This document shows, one piece after another, positions 39,930-49,660 of a stretch of DNA of 64,000 nt. Every line of letters begins with the position of its first letter. The first letter of the stretch is position 1. The DNA is taken from NCBI RefSeq assembly GCF_024703995.1, contig NZ_JAMXQV010000009.1, positions 248,001 to 312,000 of the forward strand, given 5' to 3'. Source of the stretch: Amycolatopsis iheyensis. Its GTDB lineage: Bacteria; Actinomycetota; Actinomycetes; Mycobacteriales; Pseudonocardiaceae. The translations under genes were made by a program, and so were the position numbers. The notes beneath the pieces are model-generated. The model did not search any database. It saw only the letters and a program-made list of their open reading frames with translations, and was not told where the DNA came from.

Positions 39930-42900
39930 TCATCCGGGCCGGACCGCCCCGCGGCACTGCGGGATCCGCTGCGGCCGCACGCTCTCCAGGGTCGGCGTGA
40001 CCGGGACGATCGTGCCGTCGCGGCGGAACGTCAGCTTGTCGATCGTCGTTTCGCGGTGGGTGCCGTCGCCGCCCGGGATGCCGAAGCGGTGGTAGGCCAG
40101 GTACCAGTCGTCGGTGCCCGGGACCCGCAGCATCGAGCTGTGGCCGGTGCCGAGCACGCCCAGGTGCGCGTCCTTGCCCAGGATCAGCCCGCGGTTCGTG
40201 AACGGCCCGGTCGGCGAGGCCGCCGTCGCGTAGCCGACGCGGTAGTCCTCGCTGCGCGTGTCGTCGATCGACCAGCTGAGGTAGTACGTCCCGTTCCGCT
40301 CCGCCATGAACAGGCCCTCGCGGAAGTCGTCCAGCCCGCTCAGGCGGGTGATCTTCGCCGGGGCGAACGACACCATGTCGTCGTTCAGGGGCACCACGTA
40401 CGCGTTCCCGTTGCCCCAGTAGAGGTACGGCTGCCCGGTGGGGTCGACGAACACCGCCGGGTCGATCGCCTGGCCGCCGTCCGGGTTCCGCGCGATCAAC
40501 GGCTTCCCCGAGTCGACGAACGGGCCGGTGGGCGAGTCACTCACCGCCACGCCGATCTTGGCCTCCGCGCAGAAGTAGAAGTAGTACTTCCCACCGCGCT
40601 GCGCGATCGTCGGCGCCCAGGCGTTCTTGTCGGCCCAGCTCACGTCCGGCCCCAGGTCGAGGATGACGCCCCGGTCCGTCCAGTGCACCAGGTCCTTGGA
40701 CGACCACGCGGAGAACTTCGTGCCGCTCCAGCCGTCGAAGCCGTCCGTCGTGGGGTACAGGTAGTACGTGTCGCCGAACGCGACGATGTTCGGGTCGGCG
40801 TGGTACCCGGGCAGGGCCGGACTGCGTGTCTCGTGCGCCTCGACCGTCCACACGCGACGCTCACCGCCCGCGCCGGTGACGGTGAACCGCCGCGGCCGGC
40901 TGAGGTCCACCGGCCCGCCCGCCGGCGCGATCGTGGCCCCGGGCGCCAGCCCGAACTCCGGCGCCAGCCGGCGCAGGTCGGTCCCGGGCCGGACCGGCAG
41001 CACCACGCTCGACGCGCCCGGGTCGATGACGGCCGGCGTCTTCAGCGAAGCCAGCGCCACCGAGCGGATCGTCGTGCTGTTGGCCGGCAGCGTCGCCACC
41101 TGGAGCCCGGTGAGGGCCCGGTCGTAGAGGCGCACGTCCTTCAGCTTCCCGCGGAAGTACTTGTCGCTCGCGTACAGCGAGCGGCCGAGGTAGTTCGCCG
41201 CCGTGACACCGCCACCGAGGTCCGACGGCTTGATCGTGGCGTTCGCGTTGCGGCCCACCTCGACGCCGTCGAGGTAGAGCACGGCCACGCCGTCGCCGAC
41301 GGTCAGCGTCACGTTCTTCCAGACCCCGCGCGGCAGCCCGCCGCTCGACGCCACCTGCTGTTCGGTGGTCCAGTTCCCGGTCGCGATCGCCCCGCGCAGG
41401 CCGCCGCTCGCGGTGCCGCCGGTGGCGAACAGGTAGCCGTCGCCGGTCCCGTCCCTCGCGGTGTTGCCCAGTCCCCACAGGAAGTACGGCGTCTGCTGCG
41501 CCGGGTCGACGAGGACGTCGGCCGACACGGTGGCCGCGGTGGCGCCGGTCAGCAGGTTGTTCGGCAGCTGGACGTGCCCGTTGACGCCGCCGAAGCTCAG
41601 CGAGCCGCCGGCCCACGAGACGTCACCGGCGAGGGCGCCGTCGTAACCGTGGCCGGTCGAGTCGGCCGCGACCCGGCCGGACTTCTCGTCCAGCGGCCAG
41701 TGCGCGACCAGGCCGTCCGCGTCGGCCCGGACCGGCGCCGGGGTGCGCTGAGCCGGTCCATCTCCGCCTGCGTCACCGGCAGGACGGTGCCGTGGCGCGG
41801 CGACGCGGGCAGGTGCGCGCCCGCCGACATCGTCCACCGGCCCGAGTCGAGATCGGTGGACTCGAACGGGACGTACCCGCGGCCGCCGAACTCGTCGATG
41901 AACAGGTACCACTTGTCCTCGGTGTTGGACTTGAACCCGGTGGGTCCTTCGCCGGCTGACAGCCCGGGGCTGGTCGCCGTCGCCTTGCCGACGCAGTCGG
42001 CGACGAAGCCGTAGTGCGGGTCGAGCAGGTCGGTGGACTTCTCCTCGGTGATGAACTTGCTGCACGGCGTCGAGGACGTGTTGTTGCGCTCGTCCTTCGT
42101 GAAGCGGTAGTAGGTGTCCTGGTTCTTGAGCACCGTCGAGTCGATCACCGAGTAGCCCGGGTCGTTCCACACCTTAGGCGCGCTGAAGGTGACGAAGTCG
42201 CGAGTCGTGGCGTACAGCATCCGGTTGTAGGTGTCGCCGGTGTGGCCCGGGTCGTTCTCGGCGTACAGCTTCGAGGCCCAGTACACGACGTACGTCCCGC
42301 GCTCGGCGTCCCAGAACGCTTCCGGGGCCCAAGTGTTGCCGGCGGTCGGCGGGGACACCTGGACGCTGCGCTGGCGCGACCAGTGCGCCAGGTCGGTCGA
42401 CTCCCAGACCATGATCGACCGGCTGCCGGTGCGCTGGGCGGCGTCCCAGCCGCGCCCGGCGTAGATGCGCAGGTCGGTGGCCAGCAGGTAGAACTTGTCG
42501 CCGTCGGGCGAGCGCAGGATGAACGGGTCGCGCACGCCGAGCTCGCCGAGGCTGGACTTCAGCACCGGGCGGCCGTGGTTGAGCTCGGTCCAGTTCAACG
42601 GGTCGTTGCCCTTGCTGAGCGCCGAGTAGATCTGCTCGCCGTCGGAGGTGCCCTCACCGGTGAAGTAGAAGAAGCTGTAGCCGGCCAACGGTTCCCGGGC
42701 CGGCTTGGGGACCACGGTGGCGGTGAAGCGCCGGGTGGCGCTCTCGCGGCCGAGGCTGACCCTGGCGGTCAGTTCGACTCGGGCGGGCCGGGCGCCGGTC
42801 GCGGGCCGGGTGACCTCGCCGGTCGGGGTGATCACGGCCGGCGCGGACGACGTCCAGCTGACGCTCGTGCCGTCCGGGCCGGTGGTCGGGAGCGTGAGGT

Positions 42901-43063
42901 TGCCCCGGACGTCGTCGACGTTCGGCACGGAGAGGGTGCTCGCGGCTTCGCGGACCGGGGAGGGCGGCCGGGGCGCGGCGCCGGTGGCGGTGGTGCCGGC
43001 GGGGACGAGCGCGGCCACGACGGCCAGCACGACGCCGAAACGGCGCGGGGAGAACAACTTCAT
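39930..43063 (-). pseudogene. Secreted tandem GH43 enzyme with LamG domain, frameshifted
   Basis: Two frames join at the GGGG run 41740-41743; restoring one base gives a protein of about 1045 residues. The N-terminal part (from ATG 43063) has a signal peptide (MKLFSPRRFGVVLAVVAALV), an Ig-like domain, and a first GH43 propeller (base in GVRDPFILRS, acid in AGEGPTGFK). The C-terminal part has a LamG domain (LVAHWPLDEKSGRVAADSTG) and a second GH43 (HADPNIVAFGDTYYLYPTTD, acid near FREGLFMAERNG). It would hydrolyse arabinan or arabinoxylan outside the cell. A LacI-type operator lies upstream. Mutation or sequencing error cannot be separated here. Confidence 0.85.
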
Positions 43064-43100
43064 CGTTGGTTCCTTCGGCGCGTCGGGGGACCAGGCGGAG

Positions 43101-43114
43101 TGTTAGCGCTAACA
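43101..43114. promoter_or_regulatory. LacI-family operator before the GH43 gene
   Basis: TGTTAGCGCTAACA is a perfect 14-bp palindrome with the CG centre typical of LacI-family operators for plant-polysaccharide genes. It lies 38 bp upstream of the GH43 start codon. No LacI-family gene is in the window, so the repressor must be elsewhere. Confidence 0.85.
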
Positions 43115-43203
43115 TTCCGTGGGGCACGCTGACCATAAAGTCCGCCGTGTCCGGTGGTCAAGGGCCGGATGGCGGGACCCGGTCGCGGGCCCCGCCGCTC
43201 CGC

Positions 43204-44055
43204 TCACCCGAACGCGGGAGCCAGCCGCTCCAGTGCCGCGACGTCGGCGAGGAAGTCGTCGGTCGTCGGCGGCATCAGCAGCACGTGGTCCGCGCCCGCG
43301 GCCAGGTGCTCGGCCGCCTTGGCCGCGATCGCGGCCGGACTCCCGTGCGCCACGATCGCCTCGGCCAGCGCGTCGTGGTCGTCGAGGGCGAAACCCAGAC
43401 GCCGCAACGCTTTCCCGTACCACCCGAGGCCCAGGCTGCCGGCGATCTTCTCGCGGGCGGCCTCGGCGCCGCCGTCGACGACGGACAGCCCGACGACGAG
43501 GAGCTTGTCCGGGCCGAGCAGCGCGCGGGTCTCGGCGGTGAACGCCGGGGGCAGGTTCGCCGGGTACGCGCCGTCGGTGAGCTCGGCGGCCAGGGCCAGC
43601 ATCTTCGGGCCGTTCGCGCCGAGGATCCGGGGGTAGGCCGCTTCGGGGGCGGGTGGCCAGGTCTGCGCGTCCATCCGGGTCAGGTAACCGCGCATCGTCT
43701 CCACCGGGTTGCCGTAGTCGCGGCCCAGCGCCGCGGCCTGCGCCGGGTGGCCGGCGCCGATCCCGAGCACGAACCGGTCCGGGTGGGCGGCCGCGAGCTG
43801 GGCCGCCGCCGCGTGCAGCACCTGCGGTTCGCGGGCCCAGATGTTCGCGATGCCGGTGCCGAACCGCAGTGTTTCGGTGGCGCCCAGCAGGATCGCCAGC
43901 TGCACCAGGGCGTCCTTGCCGCCGACGACCTCGTTGGTCCAGACGGTCGGGTACCCGGCGGCTTCCAGCCGGCGCGCGCCTTCGCGCTGCGCGTCGGCCG
44001 AAGCGGTGTGGGTGAACGAAATCGGCAGGTAGACGCCGACGGGTCCCAGCTTCAC
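43204..44055 (-). CDS. LLM class flavin-dependent oxidoreductase
   Basis: A 283-residue luciferase-like monooxygenase fold protein, probably F420-dependent. GTG 44055 has GGAGGA at 44062-44067; longer frames are worse. Landmarks: GPVGVYLPISFTHTASADAQ, AAGYPTVWTNEVVGGKDALV, LRFGTGIANIWAREPQVLHA and FVLGIGAGHPAQAAALG. It is divergent from a LysR gene whose operator lies between them, so LysR control is likely. The substrate is unknown. Confidence 0.82.
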   Translation of the reverse strand: MKLGPVGVYLPISFTHTASADAQREGARRLEAAGYPTVWTNEVVGGKDALVQLAILLGATETLRFGTGIANIWAREPQVLHAAAAQLAAAHPDRFVLGIGAGHPAQAAALGRDYGNPVETMRGYLTRMDAQTWPPAPEAAYPRILGANGPKMLALAAELTDGAYPANLPPAFTAETRALLGPDKLLVVGLSVVDGGAEAAREKIAGSLGLGWYGKALRRLGFALDDHDALAEAIVAHGSPAAIAAKAAEHLAAGADHVLLMPPTTDDFLADVAALERLAPAFG

Positions 44056-44137
44056 TGTGCATCCTCCGGTGAGTGGTGGTCTCCCTTCCACCTTGTGACC
44101 ACCGAAGGCACGCGGTCCAATGAGCGTTTCGCGAAGC

Positions 44138-44158
44138 GTGATGCGATTTGTGCATCAC
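44138..44158. promoter_or_regulatory. LysR T-N11-A box
   Basis: GTGAT-N11-ATCAC, with perfect 7-bp arms GTGATGC and GCATCAC around GATTTGT, is a textbook LysR binding site. It ends 15 bp upstream of TAGGCT (44174-44179), the -10-like hexamer of the LysR gene, and sits in the promoter region of the divergent LLM gene. Confidence 0.8.
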
Positions 44159-44185
44159 CCCAGCTCAACGCGCTAGGCTGGCGGC

Positions 44186-45070
44186 ATGACCGACCTGGAC
44201 CTGCGGCTCGTGCGTGGCTTCACCGTCGTCGCGCGGCTGCGGCACTTCGGCCGAGCCGCCGGCGAGCTGCACCTGACCCAGTCGTCGCTGAGCCGGCAGA
44301 TCCTGCGGCTGGAACAGCAGGTGGGGGCGCGGCTGCTGGACCGCACACCGCAGGGCACGAAGCTGACCGAGGCCGGCGAAGCGTTCCTCCCGCTCGCCCT
44401 CGAGGTGCTGAGCGCCGCGGCCGGCGCCGCCGCGCACGCGCGGGCGATCGCCCGGCCGAGCCGGATCACCGTCGGCTACACCGGGAACCTGATCATCACC
44501 CCGGCGGTGCGCGAGCTACGCCGCCGCCACCCCGAGGCGGAGGCACGCACCCAGCACCTCGCCTGGGACGACGCGCGGGCGGCGTTGCTGGAGCACCGCG
44601 TCGACGTCATCGTGGTCCGGCTGCCCCTGCGGGCGGCCGGGCTGCGCGTGACGGTGCTGTACGACGAGCCGAGGGTGCTGCTGCTGCCCCGCGACCACCG
44701 GCTGGCGGGCAAGGAGTCGGTGACGCTGGCCGACATCGCCGACGAGCCCCTGCCCCGCGCGAGCGACCCGGAGTGGGACGCGTTCTGGCGGGTGGACCCC
44801 CGCCCCGACGGCCGCCCCGCCCCGGACGGCCCGTGGCTGAGCGCGGTGGAGGACAAGTTCGAGCTCGTCGCGAGCGGCGAAGCGCTGGCGATCGTCCCGG
44901 CGGGCCCGGGCACGGTGAGCAGCTTGCGCGCGGACTTGACGACGGTCCCGCTGGCGGACGTCGAGCCGAGCCAGGTGGCGGTGGCGACCAGGGCGGGGGA
45001 GCAGAGCCGGCTCGTGGCGGCGTTCGGCAGGTACGCGACGGCGTTGCTCACCGGCGAACCCGTCGAATGA
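44186..45070 (+). CDS. LysR family transcriptional regulator
   Basis: A 294-residue LysR-type activator: N-terminal helix-turn-helix (LVRGFTVVARLRHFGRAAGE, then LHLTQSSLSRQILRLEQQVG) and a periplasmic-binding-protein-like effector domain (SRITVGYTGNLIITPAVREL, LEHRVDVIVVRLPLRAAGL). TAGGCT ends 6 nt before the ATG and there is no ribosome binding site, so it is probably leaderless. It is divergent from the LLM oxidoreductase gene, the likely target. The effector is unknown. Confidence 0.88.
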   Translation: MTDLDLRLVRGFTVVARLRHFGRAAGELHLTQSSLSRQILRLEQQVGARLLDRTPQGTKLTEAGEAFLPLALEVLSAAAGAAAHARAIARPSRITVGYTGNLIITPAVRELRRRHPEAEARTQHLAWDDARAALLEHRVDVIVVRLPLRAAGLRVTVLYDEPRVLLLPRDHRLAGKESVTLADIADEPLPRASDPEWDAFWRVDPRPDGRPAPDGPWLSAVEDKFELVASGEALAIVPAGPGTVSSLRADLTTVPLADVEPSQVAVATRAGEQSRLVAAFGRYATALLTGEPVE

Positions 45071-45084
45071 TCCTTTGTGGACGA

Positions 45085-45207
45085 TCAGCGCGGTGCGGCG
45101 GAAGCGGTCGTCGTCGCCGGGCGGGTGGCTCGTTTGGCCCGCTTGCGCTCGATGGCTTCCTGTTCGCGCTGCAACTTCGCGTGCCAAGCTCCTGAGTCGT
45201 TGCTCAT
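45085..45207 (-). CDS. Small charged protein, 40 residues
   Basis: ATG 45207 follows CTGGAG by 6 nt and gives a 40-residue helical protein (MSNDSGAWHAKLQREQEAIE, then RKRAKRATRP). It is strongly charged, basic overall, with no hydrophobic segment. The composition differs from the arginine-rich noise of shadow frames. It is convergent with the LysR gene, 14 bp away. The function is unknown; short proteins like this recur in actinomycete genomes. Confidence 0.5.
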   Translation of the reverse strand: MSNDSGAWHAKLQREQEAIERKRAKRATRPATTTASAAPR

Positions 45208-45274
45208 CGTGGGCTCCAGAGGGGGACGGGCCGTGATCCTGCGGCGTCGGGAAAGTACCCACCCGTCGCGGCGG

Positions 45275-45859
45275 TCAACCACCTTTTTGTGGTTCGACCT
45301 GGGAAAGTTGCGCCGGGGCGGCGAGGCCGTCCAGGAAGACGCGGACCAAGCGTGCCGCCGGCTCGCGGGATCCGAGCCCCGGCACGAGCGCGGCTTCGTG
45401 CATTTCGAACAGCAGCGCCAAGTCCGCCGGCTCGAGGTCCGCGCGGACGCTGCCCTCCTGCTGCGCGCTTTCGAAAGCCGGGCGTAGCAACGAAACCAGG
45501 GCTTGGGTGTACTGCCGCTGGTTGTGCTCGGGCAGCTCCCGGAACAGCTTGACCAGCGGCCGCCGCCGGGCCTGCATCGCCAGCACCGCCCGCAGCAGCT
45601 CGCGGAAGGACTCCTTGCCCCGCACCAGGTTCTTGAACGCCGCGAGGTGGTGGGCGGCGACGGCGAAGGCCAGCGCCGTGCGGTCGGGGAAGTGCCGGTA
45701 GACCGTCGCCCGGCCGAGGCCCGCGCGGCGGGCGACCTCGTCCAGGACGACGTCGGCGTCTTCGCTGAACGCTTCGTCGGCGGCGCGGAGGATCGCCTCG
45801 CGGTTGCGGCGGGCGTCGACGCGCCGGGGCACGGCCGCGGACGGTCGCACAGCGCGCAT
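45275..45859 (-). CDS. TetR family transcriptional regulator
   Basis: A 194-residue regulator: EAILRAADEAFSEDADVVLD, then AGLGRATVYRHFPDRTALAF forms the TetR helix-turn-helix; the C-terminal domain is helical. The start at ATG 45859 is chosen because TAATGT (minus strand, 45867-45872) ends 7 nt upstream, fitting a leaderless message; the longer frame would read through the operator. It is divergent from the cholesterol-oxidase-like gene and likely controls it. Confidence 0.85.
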   Translation of the reverse strand: MRAVRPSAAVPRRVDARRNREAILRAADEAFSEDADVVLDEVARRAGLGRATVYRHFPDRTALAFAVAAHHLAAFKNLVRGKESFRELLRAVLAMQARRRPLVKLFRELPEHNQRQYTQALVSLLRPAFESAQQEGSVRADLEPADLALLFEMHEAALVPGLGSREPAARLVRVFLDGLAAPAQLSQVEPQKGG

Positions 45860-45866
45860 GGCCCGG

Positions 45867-45882
45867 ACATTACTCGTGAGTA
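45867..45882. promoter_or_regulatory. TetR operator overlapping its own -10 box
   Basis: TACTC-GT-GAGTA (45871-45882) is an inverted repeat that overlaps the -10-like hexamer (45867-45872) of the TetR gene and lies 80 bp before the divergent GMC oxidoreductase gene. Binding would block TetR transcription directly. Confidence 0.6.
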
Positions 45883-45961
45883 GTGAGACCGGCAATCCGT
45901 TCCATCTCTCGGTTCGGATTCGTACATTCACGCAACGTCACCGTCGCCGAAGGAGCCGCCC

Positions 45962-47512
45962 ATGCGCCGCCTGAACCGCCGTACCGTCCTGCGGGGCGCG
46001 GCCGCCGTCGCGGGCGCCGCCACGCTCGGCGCGGCCCGGATCCCGACCACCCGCGAAGAGCACCGGGTCGTGATCATCGGCTCCGGGTTCGGCGGCGGTG
46101 TCACGGCGTTGCGGCTGGCCCAGGCCGGCGTGCCGGTGCTGGTGCTCGAACGCGGCCGCCGCTGGCCGACCGGTCCGGACGCCGAGACGTTCCCGCACCC
46201 GACGTCGCCCGACAAGCGGATCTTCTGGCTCGGCTCCGCGCCGTCGCTGCCGGGCCTGCCCTCGCTGCCGCCGTTCGAGCGCTACACCGGGCTGCTGGAG
46301 CAGGTGAGCGGCCAGGGCATGAGCATGATGTGCGCGGCCGGTGTCGGCGGCGGATCGCTGGTCTACCAGGGCATGACGCTGCAGCCGACCGCCGAGCTCT
46401 TCCACGCCTGCTTCCCCGAGCAGCTCGACTACGCCCGCCTCGACGCCGAGTACTACCCGCGCGTCGCCCGCATGCTGGGCATCGCGACCGCGCCGGACGC
46501 GCTCGTCGAAAGCAAGACCTACCAGGCTTCGCGGGTCTTCGCCCGCAACGCACGCGCGGCGGGTTACGCCGTCGAGAAGATCCCGATGCCGATCGACTGG
46601 GACTACGCGCTGCGCGAGCTCGACGGCGACATGAAACCGTCCTACACCAACGGCGACTGCGCGCTCGGCGTCAACAACGGCGGCAAGCACTCGGTCGACG
46701 TCACCTACCTCGCGGCCGCCGAGGCCACCGGCCGCTGCACCGTCGAGGTCCTGCACCACGTCACCGACGTCGCGCTCGCGCCGGACGGCCGCTGGGAGGT
46801 CCACGTCGACCGCATCGACACCGCCGGCACGGTGCTGGAGAAGAAGGTTCTCACCGCGAAGTCGCTCGTCATGGCGGCCGGGACCGCCGGCACGACCCGG
46901 CTGCTGATGCGCGCCGGCGCGAAAGGCGCCATCCCCGACCTGCCCGACGCGCTCGGCGCCGGCTGGGGCACCAACGGCGACCGCATCTACACCTGGACGA
47001 ACCTGGCCGACGACTTCGGCGCGCCCCAGGGCGGCCCGGTCGTCTACGGCAGCAAGGAATGGGCCGACCCCGCGACGGCCAACACCGTCATCCAGGCGTC
47101 GCTGCCGCCACTGCCGGACCTGCGGACGACGATGCTCGTCGGCTACGGCATCAGCGCCGGGCGCGGCCGGTTCGTCTACGACGCCGCGAAGGACGACGCC
47201 GTCCTGCACTGGCCCTCGAACGCCGACGCGAAGCTGAGCGCACGCATCCACGAACGGATCTCCCGCATCGCCGGGCCGCTCGGCGTCCTGCTCGACACCA
47301 CGGCCGTCGTGCCGAGCACGTGGCACCCGCTCGGCGGCGCCGCGCTGGGCTCGGTCTGCGACCTCGAAGGCCGCGTCCTCGGCCACCGCGGCCTCTTCGT
47401 GCTCGACGGCGCCCTGATGCCCGGGACGACCGCCGCCTGCAACCCGTCGATGACCATCGCCGCCGTCGCCGAGCGCGCGCTGGACCGGTTGATCGCCGAA
47501 GACACCTTCTGA
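45962..47512 (+). CDS. Cholesterol-oxidase-like GMC oxidoreductase, Tat-exported
   Basis: A 516-residue flavoprotein with an N-terminal Tat-type signal (LNRRTVLRGAAAVAGAATLG), FAD motif VVIIGSGFGGGVTALRLAQA, CAAGVGGGSLVYQGM and the C-terminal STWHPLGGAALG (catalytic His) and AACNPSMTIAA (Asn). These match class I cholesterol oxidases, which oxidise 3-hydroxysteroids to 3-keto forms with O2. The region that holds the isomerising Glu in Streptomyces ChoA (AEIAPMPAG) reads IQASLPPLPD here, so isomerisation may be lost. AAGGAG precedes the ATG. Confidence 0.85.
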   Translation: MRRLNRRTVLRGAAAVAGAATLGAARIPTTREEHRVVIIGSGFGGGVTALRLAQAGVPVLVLERGRRWPTGPDAETFPHPTSPDKRIFWLGSAPSLPGLPSLPPFERYTGLLEQVSGQGMSMMCAAGVGGGSLVYQGMTLQPTAELFHACFPEQLDYARLDAEYYPRVARMLGIATAPDALVESKTYQASRVFARNARAAGYAVEKIPMPIDWDYALRELDGDMKPSYTNGDCALGVNNGGKHSVDVTYLAAAEATGRCTVEVLHHVTDVALAPDGRWEVHVDRIDTAGTVLEKKVLTAKSLVMAAGTAGTTRLLMRAGAKGAIPDLPDALGAGWGTNGDRIYTWTNLADDFGAPQGGPVVYGSKEWADPATANTVIQASLPPLPDLRTTMLVGYGISAGRGRFVYDAAKDDAVLHWPSNADAKLSARIHERISRIAGPLGVLLDTTAVVPSTWHPLGGAALGSVCDLEGRVLGHRGLFVLDGALMPGTTAACNPSMTIAAVAERALDRLIAEDTF

Positions 47513-47556
47513 TCGCACGTGATGACGCCGGCGTTCTCGGCCGGCGACGTCGTGAA

Positions 47557-48492
47557 CTACCTGGGTGACCGGTTCGCGGGCAAGCCGGCCAGCGCCAGCT
47601 GCCGAGCGATTTCGTCGCGCGGGTAAGGCGTCTTGCGGCTTTCGGTGTGCAGCGCGAAGTAGAAGTCGTTGACGACCTCGGCCAGCGCGGCGTAGCGGTC
47701 GCGCAGGTCCGGCTCGTCGAGGTCGTTGCGCACGGCCCAGTTCGTCAAGCGGGCCAGCACGTAGGCCTGGTCGTGCCGGGAGTGGTCGTCGAGGAACTCC
47801 GCTTCGGCGCTCGAAAGCTCGAACTCCGGCATCGCCATGAGCCCGAAGTCGCCGAGGTAGAGCCGGTCCCCGTCGGTCAGGATGTTCGCGAAGTGCGCGT
47901 CGAAGTGCTGGACGCCCTGACCGGCCAGGAAGTCGGTGGCCGCACGCAGGTCGCGGTGGGCCGGGCCAAGGCCGGCCGGGTTGTCGCCGAGCCAGTCCGC
48001 GAGGTTCCGCGGGAAGTACTCGAGGAACAGCACGAGGTCGGTGGTGGATTCGGTGAGGGCGGACAGTCGGCGCCGGACGCCCGGGTCGCCGTGCCAGAAC
48101 GCGACGTCCTCCTCGATGTCCGTGCGGGGGCGCGGTAGCCCGGGCCGGACCCGCCAGTGGTGCAGGAGCGGGAAGTTCTCGCACTGCCCGGTGCGGACCC
48201 ACTCGGTGGCGGCGAGGTGCGCGCTCAGCTCTCGCCAGGCGCTGATGCCCGCGGAACCCACACCGTAGTGGTACCAGGGTGGCAGCCCGTGGAGCTCGGC
48301 GGTCGAGCCCTCGTGGCGGACCTCGAGGTCGGTGAGCGCGACGCGCTTCACGAAGACCGGCTCACCCGCCACGGTCAGCAGCCAGGTCGAGCCGCCGATC
48401 CCGGCGCCGAGCGGGCGCGCGGTGTCGAGGAGGTCGTCGGGGGCGGCGGCGAGGGCGGCGGCGATCTGGTCGTGACGGGCGAGCCGGGTCAT
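47557..48492 (-). CDS. Kinase-like (ePK/APH fold) protein
   Basis: A 311-residue protein with protein-kinase-like motifs: glycine loop LGAGIGGSTWLL, ATP-binding Lys in PVFVKRV, catalytic loop QHFDAHFANIL (HxDxxxxN), and LGDFGL metal motif. It may phosphorylate a small molecule or protein; the pattern is closer to aminoglycoside-phosphotransferase-like orphan kinases than to Ser/Thr receptor kinases, with no transmembrane part. TAGCTT (minus strand, 48499-48504) ends 6 nt before the ATG, so it is probably leaderless. The target is unknown. Confidence 0.75.
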   Translation of the reverse strand: MTRLARHDQIAAALAAAPDDLLDTARPLGAGIGGSTWLLTVAGEPVFVKRVALTDLEVRHEGSTAELHGLPPWYHYGVGSAGISAWRELSAHLAATEWVRTGQCENFPLLHHWRVRPGLPRPRTDIEEDVAFWHGDPGVRRRLSALTESTTDLVLFLEYFPRNLADWLGDNPAGLGPAHRDLRAATDFLAGQGVQHFDAHFANILTDGDRLYLGDFGLMAMPEFELSSAEAEFLDDHSRHDQAYVLARLTNWAVRNDLDEPDLRDRYAALAEVVNDFYFALHTESRKTPYPRDEIARQLALAGLPANRSPR

Positions 48493-48505
48493 GCTTCGAA
48501 GCTAC

Positions 48506-49579
48506 TCAAGGACGCACCACGGTGAGGGCGAAGCGCGTCCGGCCGCTCGCCGCGTGGTCCAGCGCGGCGCCGATTTCGTCGAGGGCGAACTCCGTGACGG
48601 CGAACTGGCCGAGGTCCAGCAGACCGGCGCGAGCCAGCGCGATCAGGCCCGCGTTGGCCGTCCGCGGGGCCATCCACTGGCCGCGCACGGTGACGCTGTT
48701 GCGCATCAGCCAGGGGTAGGGAAGAGCGAGATCGTCGCCGCCGAGCATGCCGACGCCGCCCATCAGCACGACCCGGCCGTACTCGCGGACCGCCATCGCC
48801 GCGGCCCGCACCGGCGCGGTGCTCGCGGACGGCGGCAGCAGGTCGAGCACGACGTCGATCGGCCCGGGTGCCGCGGCACCCAGGCGGGCCGTGTCGCCGT
48901 CACCAGTGAGCCGCACGGTCCGGACGCGGGCGCCGAAGCGCCGTTGCAAGTCGGCGAGTGCGGCTTCGTCGCGACCCGGCGCCACCACGCACGCCGCGCC
49001 CATGGCCAGCGCGACCGCGACCCCCGTGCTGCCGAAGTTCCCGGTGGCGCCGCTGACCAGCACCGTCTCGCCAGGGCGGAGATCGGCCGCGAGCAGCCCG
49101 CCGTACGGCACGAGACAGAGGGTGAGCGCGGTCCACCGGCCGGCCTCCGCCGGGTCGATCGGCCCGAGCGGGATCGCGTTCTCGGTCGGGAGGAGGAGCT
49201 GCTCGGCGTAGGCGCCGTGGCCGAAGTAGCGCTGCAGGACCAGGCCGCCTTCGCCGCGCGCGCTCAGCCCCTGCAGCGTGATGTCCGGGGTGCGCGCGTC
49301 GTCGCGGGCGCGGATCACCGGGTCGCAGAGCACCCAGTCACCGGCAGCCAGGCGGGTCGCGTCGGGGCCGGTCGCCCGCACCCGGCCGACCGCGCCCGCG
49401 CCCGGCACGACCGGCAGCGTCAGCTGGTAGTTCCGGTCGCCGCGGAACACCTCCGCCGCGTAGGGCAGCACGGGCGCGGCGACGACGTCGACGAGGACTT
49501 CGCCGGTGCCGAGCACCGGCGCGGGAACTTCGTGCACGGACAGGGGTTTGCCGAATTCTTCGAGGAGAGCAGCTCGCAT
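48506..49579 (-). CDS. MDR family alcohol dehydrogenase/quinone reductase-like
   Basis: A 357-residue medium-chain dehydrogenase/reductase. ATG 49579 gives MRAALLEEFGKPLSVHEVPA; VSGATGNFGSTGVAVALAMG is the NADP motif. The zinc Cys found in alcohol dehydrogenases (GVCHTD) is replaced by APVLPYA, so it is probably a zinc-free reductase. GATGCT ends 6 nt before the start, with no strong ribosome binding site. It is divergent from an XRE-MmyB regulator, a pairing typical of small redox operons under that regulator. The substrate is unknown. Confidence 0.82.
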   Translation of the reverse strand: MRAALLEEFGKPLSVHEVPAPVLGTGEVLVDVVAAPVLPYAAEVFRGDRNYQLTLPVVPGAGAVGRVRATGPDATRLAAGDWVLCDPVIRARDDARTPDITLQGLSARGEGGLVLQRYFGHGAYAEQLLLPTENAIPLGPIDPAEAGRWTALTLCLVPYGGLLAADLRPGETVLVSGATGNFGSTGVAVALAMGAACVVAPGRDEAALADLQRRFGARVRTVRLTGDGDTARLGAAAPGPIDVVLDLLPPSASTAPVRAAAMAVREYGRVVLMGGVGMLGGDDLALPYPWLMRNSVTVRGQWMAPRTANAGLIALARAGLLDLGQFAVTEFALDEIGAALDHAASGRTRFALTVVRP

Positions 49580-49660
49580 GGTCCGAGCATCGGAGAATTC
49601 GGGAGGCGCAGCCAGGCCTGGTATCATCCTGGGACTGTCGAGTGCCAGGCGGAGGTCGTC

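Noticed and set aside
47526..47546. Terminator hairpin CGCCGGC/GCCGGCG after the GMC oxidoreductase
   Set aside because: A 7-bp stem of a very common GC-rich palindrome, with no further support.
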